Part shown: positions 55,601-64,000 of the stretch, piece after piece
Position numbering within the stretch: the stretch's first letter is position 1
Layout: the number at the start of each line of letters is the position of its first letter
NCBI RefSeq assembly: GCF_932276165.1
Contig: NC_063995.1
Location: 4,464,001 to 4,528,000, forward strand
DNA: 64,000 bases
Direction: 5' to 3'
Origin: Plutella xylostella
Lineage: Eukaryota > Arthropoda > Insecta > Lepidoptera > Plutellidae
Notes under the pieces: generated by a model
What the model was told of the DNA's origin: nothing
Database searches by the model: none
Seen by the model: only the letters and a program-made list of their open reading frames with translations
Program-made: the position numbers and the translations under genes

Positions 55601-58600
55601 AACAAAATTACTTACTTAAATGAATTATAATTTATTACATTGTAATGTAAGGACACATAAAATATTGCGTGCTTCAGCTTTTAATTGAATTGAAAACGTA
55701 ACATCTTGTAAGCTACGCAAAAGCATCGTGTAGTTACACCAGCTACCTAAATTGAATGTCGATAACTTGAAACAATAACTTTGAAACTCTAACTATAACT
55801 TATTGAATTTTCATTCCGTTGCTAATAGAATGTCTGTAGAAGAGTAGAAATATCTACATCGCGTTGGGAATACCCGTGCTCAACACAGAACGCCTAAACT
55901 CTGTATAAATTTACAAAGCTAGTCTATTTATAAAATGTATTCTACAAATGCGACGCATAAAATAATGTTGTCTGTGGTGTAAAATCACTAAGTAGCTAAG
56001 TAGGTATACCTCATTTTATGTGATAAGTACCGATGTCCTCTCAAATAACAGGAATATTCGCTTCATGCCTTATACAAATATAATTCAATTCCAAAACTTC
56101 AGTGCCTCCTAATAAAGGTAAACATTAAATAAGGGCGTCAAACTTATCGTAGGTTGTAGGTAGTTTTATTCATTTCACAAACAGTAAGTGTGAGTGCTAA
56201 AGGCAAGTGTAAGTAATTCTATTTTACCTGTTGGGTACCTCCTATATCACTACTTCAGCAATAAATAGCAGACCTGACTTGAATATAACTCCTGAAAGTG
56301 CCGTAGTCCATTAACTAGCACTGCACGAAAAACACAATAAGAAGATTGGAAACAAAAGTAGAGCCATAGCAAAAAGTGGAGAGTAGTGGCGACTTGAAAT
56401 TAATAGTAATATATTTATTGCAACTATGTAAGTTTTACATTGGTCTTAAAATTATGTACACATGGTCCTTAACATAGTACCCTGTAGGGCATAGCAAGTT
56501 TAATTCTTATATCTAGGTAATAATATTCTAAGTAATACAAAGTAACAAATTTTAAGGTATTTGCTTACATAATAACATAATAAAGATAATAGAGATAAAA
56601 TCTACATTAAATTTTAACATTTATAATATTATAATCAAAAATATTATAATAAAATTAGTTGAAATGGAGCCTGTAGTTTGGTGTAAATCAAGTAGAATTT
56701 GGTACCGGTGAAATCTAAAATATCCAGGATTGAGCTTTTATGTGAACACGGCACCAACACATCCCTGAATAGGTAATTTAAACTTCATTGAATCCCCATT
56801 GTCATTCTAGTTGGCCGCAGTTATGTAAATGTCTCCGCTCCGCACAGCGTCTTATGTATGAGGTCGCGGTCTCCTTTGTTTAAATTCCATCTAGTCGGCG
56901 CTCATCGCTCGACACAAACACAAGTTTTTCCCTCCCGAGTCTCGGCGCCTCGGGCGGCGGCCCTGATTACCGAGAACAAAAATTGAGGGTAAGAACGGCA
57001 ATAAAATCCAGTGACTTATACGAACTCAGCGGTTTCCCGACACGCTCGCGATAAATTTGTCTTCCCGAAACAGTCGTCCCTCGTCTGCTCTCTGCTCGGA
57101 TCCCGGATCCGCCCCACACTTTCGCTTACTTTTACGAAATGCGGATTTACTCTTTAAATTTTATGATTATGCCCCTCGAGCTTTCTTTACGATCGCTCTT
57201 TGAGTAGGTATTCGAGTAATTCGGTACCTGCCGAGGGTTGGCTAAGCCCGAACTGTCAATACGACAACAAAGCCAAACAGTATCCTGAAAGCGTGAATTA
57301 TTAAACAGAGCCGCACTCAGTGCACGATATCTCACGATGGTCTCATTCAATTGTGAATCCGAAATATCACCGAGGCAGTGGGTAGATGTATTTTATAGGA
57401 GAGCAAAAGAGGATTTCCTTTACCAAGTCAAAGTCTTTTCTGCTACTATCGACGAATTTATCCATCACGTCGTACAAAAAAAAGTTGTGGTTAATACTGC
57501 TATTAACTAGCTTTAATTGTTCATGTAATAAATGAATTATAGCATTATAGTAAGTACATATTATATTATATCGCTAAGTCCTACATAAAGTAGGGCAAAT
57601 AACAATTGTCGGCCTTACCGCTTCAGTAAAAACACCTCACAAAAAACCTAATCCCTTAAGCTCGTCATTGTTCTTGAGCGGCCGCCATTAGTCTCTGGGC
57701 GCCGCATTCAACTGTCAAATTTGATACTCCTTGTTAACAGTCTCAGCTCAAACAATAATTAAAACTGGGAAGTTCTTCATCTCGCAAACTGATTCATCAA
57801 GTTTCCCTCGAAACAACTTGTCTTTTGTTATTCGATGTTTTGCATTTCTTAATTGCGGATGACTTGTTATTTGATTAACCATCGCTGGAAATGATTAGGG
57901 AAATTGTGCGGCAAATGTAAATTAATCTAGGTAACTTTAGTATATTGTATATCTACTGATCAATTATGTTTTAATTAATGTACATAATTTTTTACAATGA
58001 AGTACCTACACTACTATACCTAAATACTAAGTTAAACAAAAACATTCACAAACACTGAAAATATAGAAATTAAAATTGCAATGCCAACGAAAGTGAAGAA
58101 TAACATTTATTGCGCTAAACATAGAAATGAAGAATGCGCGTTAAGCTCAAAATAAATCAACACAGTTTTATTTCGTGTAACGGAACGACAAATGGACGCT
58201 CGCGTGCGCCTCGGTGCAACATGCAACATGCTATGCAACTTTTAAAAATACCGAGTGATTGCTGGCGCCGGCTACGTGTAACATCGCCCTTATTGTGACA
58301 GCTTTTCGGTCGAAACATGATGTTGAACAAACCTGAAACAAATAATAAATTGCTGTCACAACTCGTTTTCAACATGTCCGCAGCAGCATACCTACATAGC
58401 AAGGTACCGTCTACCAACTCACATAACACAGATACAAAGTTATCTTTGTGTTTATTTTACGTTCCATTCCTTTCATCTCAAAGTTAAATAACTGAGTAAG
58501 TAGGTAATGTGTGTTATGTAGCGGGTAAAGTACATAATACACGTGCGGCATCATTGTCCCACCGGGCATGTATAATGTATGTGGGGGCGCGGTTTCGCCA

Positions 58601-61600
58601 CCTCTTTGTGCGAGCTGGTGGGTACAGAGCGGCACTGGCTCAGGCGGAGGTGTCTCCGCCGCACTCGGGGGCTACGGCCAGGATATCCTCCTACACCTTG
58701 TAGTTCGCTCAATAGGCTTTCCCGACGGATTCTAATCAGTATGCATGAGGGGTAGATCCTTCTCGATTCGCGAGTGCCTACTCGGCTCATTCCGATCAAC
58801 CGAGCTTTCTAAGCATTTTCGGAGCTCGGCCCGTGACAGGGTTCACAGTTTATTAAGGAAACTTGGGATTAGCTGTTCTGTTACGAACATTTAGTCAATT
58901 AAGTATTCAAACCAGCGCCTCCAATCTGCTTTGTGTTTGACCTTACCGTGTAAAAATACTACAGAAAGATGCTATTTTTTTCGTGTTCACTGAAAACTCA
59001 GTTACGTCATCGAAAACGGTAACTTTGAATTTGCAGCAGTGTTTTGAATAGAGGCCGTGTCAGCCGGGGGCGGAGAGGGATGCACGGGGGCGCTTTGATT
59101 GAATTATCCAGAGTTATACCTCTGTCTGTGTGACGGCTCATTTAACCGTGGTCTGGTGCGGCGCGTTTGAGAGGAAATGTTCCCACTTTTAGGACCTTTG
59201 GGTTCGTCAAGTGTAGAATTCATTAGTCTGGAGCTGTAATTTCGGCCGGCGAGGACCGTTTTTGCTCAACACTTTGCGGGAATTCGTGCGAAGAATTTTC
59301 AGCTTCCACGCTGTTTGACCTTTTGAGTTTCCTAATATTATACGACATCCCAGAAACATTAACAAAATAATAATATATTTAACGCTAGAACAGAATAAAT
59401 TCGAGGATTTTCAGACTAAAATAAACTCAGTCAGATCTAGCCCCTAATTAACCCCTTAACATACAAGTACTTTTTGGTACAGTTTTAGTAGTCAACTCCT
59501 TTTCGTTACATCATCATCATCATCATCAGCCAATAATCATCCACTGCTGGACATAGGCCTCTCCCAAGGAAACGAAACAACGAAATTAATTAATAATATA
59601 TTATGTGCAATTTATAAAGCTCGGGATTCGGAAAATTGATAAAACATAATTGCCGTGAGGATCATTGTTCACAAATATATTGATTGGCCTGCAAGTGCAT
59701 AATTACTTGCATACTTAATGGCTCTGTAATGACAACAAGTATTCTGTTAATACATATAAAATCCAGCATTAAATAGAGTATTATTTTTACTTATTATTAT
59801 TTTATGGTATACAGCAAAGTCGCGTTTCGCATCTGTCGGTATCGTTGTATGTATTATGTATGCTTGTACTTTTTATCCCTGAATTCTCAGCCCGCTCAGC
59901 TCCTCCGTTAATGGGTGTCGAAGTTTCGGTCTAATAGCATCCTCTACTTAACCGAGTCCTACTCTAATCGATTAAGTACTTGCCCTTCACATTGCCCCGC
60001 CACACGACACAAAGCGACGCCAGTCTTTGTCAGACGACAAACTCCAACCACACGAAATATTAACCCGGCAAGCAAATATAATCTCTATCACAACGCATCA
60101 AGAAACACAGCCCCGACAGCGAGTGTGGTCGGTGAACGTACCACCACGCTGCATTGCTCACGCTTTCAAAGTGATTGAAATTTTGAGCATCGTTGCGGCA
60201 AAATGGTACCATATTATAAATCCGTGAATGAGCAAAGCGCTCATAAAGGTACAGCATACTTCACAATTTCCAGCGCAGTTATTGGAGATGATTGATGATT
60301 GAACTGAATTTCGCTTCAATTACTCTACAACTAACAACCAACGTTATTATTTATAGACTTTTCAGATTATCTATATCAATTCAATTGCTATATTTATTGG
60401 TCATGGTATAACTATAGATTTATAAATAAAGAATTTATTGACTTTCAAACTCACGCCAACAAATCAAAGATATTAAAATATTCATGCACAAAGTTAGACT
60501 TGAAAGGACCAACGATAAAAAGTAAGCAGGGTTCCGTGTCCTTACAAACTCCTTACAAAGATACAAACTATTGACAGTTTGTGAATGTGAGTGATTTATC
60601 GCGATCATTATTCAATAGACGTGTATCACTAATCCTGTCACTTTATCATATTGATATATGCCCGGCAATCATCTTTTGTGTGTGTATCGGATCCTACACC
60701 GGCCACGATACCTAAGGGATATACTATGGTTGATAGTTTAATATCTATATTGCTATCGTATTTTAAACTATACCGACCGAAACTATGTGGTAAAGATACC
60801 CACACTAAAAGTCCACATTTACCCAATCTCTTTCATTATCTCATACAGCGGCTGAAATGCCTGCAGTTGAGGTCATAGGGCCGGTTAATTGTTATAATTT
60901 GGGTAATAAGTGGCACTAAAATAGAAGGTAAAGTATAGAAGGTTGGTCTCAGCACCCACAGATTCGCGATAAACTTAATAACAATTTATATTTTTAGGTC
61001 CATATAGCTATGACAAAAAAATACTTGAATTATCGGTAGGCTTATGTTTGATGGGCCTAAATAGTTGCGAAACTTCCAAGCAATCTCTGCACTATGATCA
61101 TTCTGCACATCGCAGTGCCCCCGGCGCCCCCGCCCCGCGACTCCGCGCGCCCCCGCCGTGGCCCTGCTCGCCCCCAGCTATCGCGACCTCTCACATTATT
61201 CTTTCAGGAACACTTTGCGTCTAATTAAGGAAATTGCATTTGAATTTAAACAAAGCCTCTAGGAATCTCATTAATTTCAATGATAAACCGTCTTTACTCT
61301 TGTATTGTATAAAAGACACTGTTAAATACTTTTATACTCCATCTCGCCTAATTTGGAAGCCGCTCTCAAGTTTTATGTAGCCTCATGAAAAAAGAGGAAT
61401 CATTTATTTTTATGTTAGAATACGTGAAACCTCTAACCGAATAACAGGGTCGTATCAAACGAGTTATTCAAATGCACAGTGCGTAAAGGATACCGAACAA
61501 AAATCCTCATTTACATACAAACATACGTCATAGTGGTTGTACCGAAGTCTAACGGAACAACAAAAGCTGTATACGAGGATGTTATTTTACATCAGTATTC

Positions 61601-64000
61601 ATTTCGATATCAATTTCTCGTGTGGAATGATGTTGATCCGCCCGGCGCTCGACGGAGATAAGATTAGTCGAGGGGAACATTTGCTCAATCGCATAATCTT
61701 GTTGGCTTTGTCCCTCCGCCATTGACCTGCCTGGCCACTGCATGTAATGCCGACACAAAATTGGACAAGCCTCTATTGATAAGCTGATTCCGAGGGTTGC
61801 TTATGATTGGGTTCAGCCATGTATCACGGTCGTCCTCTGAATTATACTTCAAACAGATGTAGCATTCTGTCTGTGTATTTATCTTTTATTTTTGTAAGTG
61901 AAAGTATTTTTTCTTTATAAAAATGCTGTACTGATCAAGCACAGCTGACTGATTGAAGGTTGTTGCATGTGTGGACTTTTAATAAAATTTTGTGGAAGTG
62001 ATCTATGGAAATTCGCGAAAGGCATAAACATTTGGTTCATACCCAATGGTATTCTGTCACTGCACAAACCTATATAGAACATTTTGCCAGCGCAAAGCAA
62101 CAAACAGAAAGTGCCTTCCATTTTCCTCGGTCCACAGACCAGAAGTACTAAAACACACTCTTTGGCACTACCACTCCGCGGGAATATTTCCTTTATAAAT
62201 GCAGCAGAAAGATGAACCCGTAACGACTGCGACTGGAACACTCGCGAGCCAGCCCGTGACCTAGTTAGGTGACCATCTATTGCTTCCTGAGCTTAGATTA
62301 ACAATATACGGACAAGATGGTCTGTCACATACAAAAGTAAAGCAAAAAACAGTCCGTTTTTTTCAGCTACCCTGTTTTAAGTACAATTTAATGACAACCA
62401 TTTGTATCATGAATACGGTAACAAATCTTTTCATCGAACTTCAAAATAAGAGCTCAGTGAGATGTTAGTTGTCGAGTCGTTTCGTTTCCACGGACACTTC
62501 ATCTTGTTCCTGTATTGTTGATATAAGTTCCTGAGCTCCTCGTTATTTCAGATGAGCCAGTAAGGGCACTATCGATTATCCGTTTCGCCGCTTTGTCTAA
62601 GACACACGCTGGATTAAGGGCAAACGCTGGTACTTGTCAGCTGGCCGGCCCCTTCTTCTTCCAAGCCAGGCAACTCATTCGTGACTTTATCTATCATTAA
62701 CATAAACGATCTAGGTACCTTAAACACTCACTCTCATTTATTTTTTCTTTATAGACTTTAAAAAAATATATTTTCTTAGTTTATATTTGTGTTGTTTTTG
62801 TGTGTGTTTGAAAAAATGCATTTTTTCTTTCTTTACCTACATGTTATTGATTTCGTTAATCATTTCAAATATTGCGTTATAAATAAAATTATAGAGGACG
62901 ATTGTCCAAAATATATTTTTAAAAGATGTCTTTAAATTATTTTTGGGGTCAATTTTGCTTTAAACCATTTGATTGATTTATACATTATTTTGTGAAAGTA
63001 CCTACCTACTATATGGATTATACACGCAATAAACGTAATTATCCCTTCCGGTGAAAATTACCCACTTTGCATACTACAGGTTGATAATAGGTTTCCATCC
63101 CTTGATTGAATTCAAATAAAACTGGGCCTTCATTATTTAAATTGAGTAAATGGAAAGCTATTAACAACCGAAGCAAATATATTATCAATTTACATTAGGA
63201 CCAATGGAATGAAAACTTTTGTACGAAACAACTGAAATTAAAAAGGATCTTAGGCAATTGAATATCTATTCCGTAACTTTAATTAACAACTTTTCTTTCT
63301 CCGTATTTTTTGCTGTTATCGTGCACAGAACAAAATTAGGGTTGTCACAAAATTCGTCACAATGTAAATTACACTCATTTTTCAAACACCATTTACAGCA
63401 ATAACCAATAGAAAATTCGTTACATGATTAGATTTTAAAGATATTTTTAAGTTTACCCAGAAAAATTTAAATCTAATTAAGTAATAATCACTTACTGAAA
63501 TGATCTTAGTAATACAAAAATAACAAGTACAAATAAATAAATTTATTTATTTAAATTAGATGTATAACTTAGCTGGCTTCAATCCATACTAATGCAGGTT
63601 TGTAGTAAACTTTTTAAAAAATGCTCAAAATGACGTAGTCGTATGCTCTTTAATAATTCATGCCAGCGATGATGACGATGAAGATGTTGATATTGAAATT
63701 ATATTTTAGACAGGTATTGTAAAAATTGTGTTATTTACTCAGACCAACTAAATAATTAGGTTATTTCACTCTGTTTCTGTTGCATGTCGTCTCCGACTGC
63801 CCCCTTCGGTTAATGTTGTAGATATTAGAGTTTATTGTCTGACTTAATTAGAGACTTGTTAATAAGAAAATCGCTTCACAAGTTGTTATTATTTACGGTG
63901 GAAGTGTAGGAGAATTGTTGCTTAATGATATTGACAAGAAAAAGATGATAATAATTTTAAACTACTCGTCGAGCCGCGTTGCCGCCGCCGCTGCCGCCGC
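52661..64000. other. Upstream/intergenic region with no recognisable gene
   Basis: About 11.3 kb. The sequence has GC-rich islands at 53320-53530, 54690-54760, 56880-57120 and 61110-61190 in AT-rich surroundings. These could be promoter or regulatory sequence but lack supporting motifs. No long exon with plausible splice sites and family similarity was found. Confidence 0.4.
59515..59572 (-). mobile_element. Minimal RTE LINE 3' end with ATG-repeat tail
   Basis: Contains the complement of TCCTTGGGAGAGGCCTATGT and CCAGCAGTGG followed by TTATTGGCTGATGATGATG, the same terminus as the fragment at 15622. Only about 40 bases of the element remain. Confidence 0.75.

Noticed and set aside
63965..64000. 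GCC/GGC repeat at the right edge as a coding exon
   Set aside because: Only 36 bases before the window ends; could be a coding alanine/glycine run or a simple repeat, not decidable.

Overview
The window is lepidopteran (moth or butterfly) nuclear DNA. The evidence is a long intron-rich gene on the minus strand, about 36-40% GC background with GC-rich exons, four copies of a Helitron-like repeat ending in CTAG and carrying a GTCT microsatellite, two tRNA-derived SINEs, and RTE-type LINE copies. No bacterial features (operons, Shine-Dalgarno sites, CRISPR) are present.

The main gene, reading right to left from 42828 to 1444, is the metabotropic GABA-B receptor subunit 1. I could join 14 coding exons with consistent GT-AG junctions and phases into a 2,523-nt reading frame (840 residues plus stop). 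It has a signal peptide, a Venus-flytrap ligand domain with the GABA-contact motifs, seven membrane helices and a C-terminal coiled coil for pairing with subunit 2. Introns total about 39 kb and carry most of the mobile elements.

A second, smaller minus-strand gene lies upstream (52660 to 51093, three exons, 227 residues). It encodes a secreted protein with an acidic, probably helical N-terminal region, a six-cysteine module whose spacing resembles beta-defensin or a minimal clip domain, and a basic tail containing a Gly-Lys-Arg site. I do not recognise it as a named family; it is the best candidate here for something undescribed.

The oddest structural feature is that exon-intron junctions of the receptor gene have been tandemly duplicated repeatedly and independently: a 157-bp unit at the end of exon 8, a 20-bp unit at the donor of exon 9 (nine consecutive donor-like sites), a roughly 91-bp unit at the acceptor of exon 10, and a 23-bp unit at the donor of exon 13. 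Exon 3 is also squeezed between two inverted-repeat elements, one 33 bp from its acceptor and one 13 bp from its donor.

Layout: 1-720 palindromic 160-bp satellite; 1444-13006 receptor exons 14 to 6 (membrane domain and the end of the ligand domain); 13007-22524 intron with a Helitron, a SINE, a foldback element and a 5'-truncated RTE LINE with an open reverse transcriptase; 22525-28325 exons 5 and 4 with two short inverted-repeat elements beside exon 4; 28326-35942 intron with a 3.3-kb inverted-repeat element, and exon 3; 35943-42828 MITE, SINE, nested DNA transposons, exons 2 and 1; 42829-51092 intergenic; 51093-52660 the cysteine-rich secreted gene; 52661-64000 no recognisable gene.
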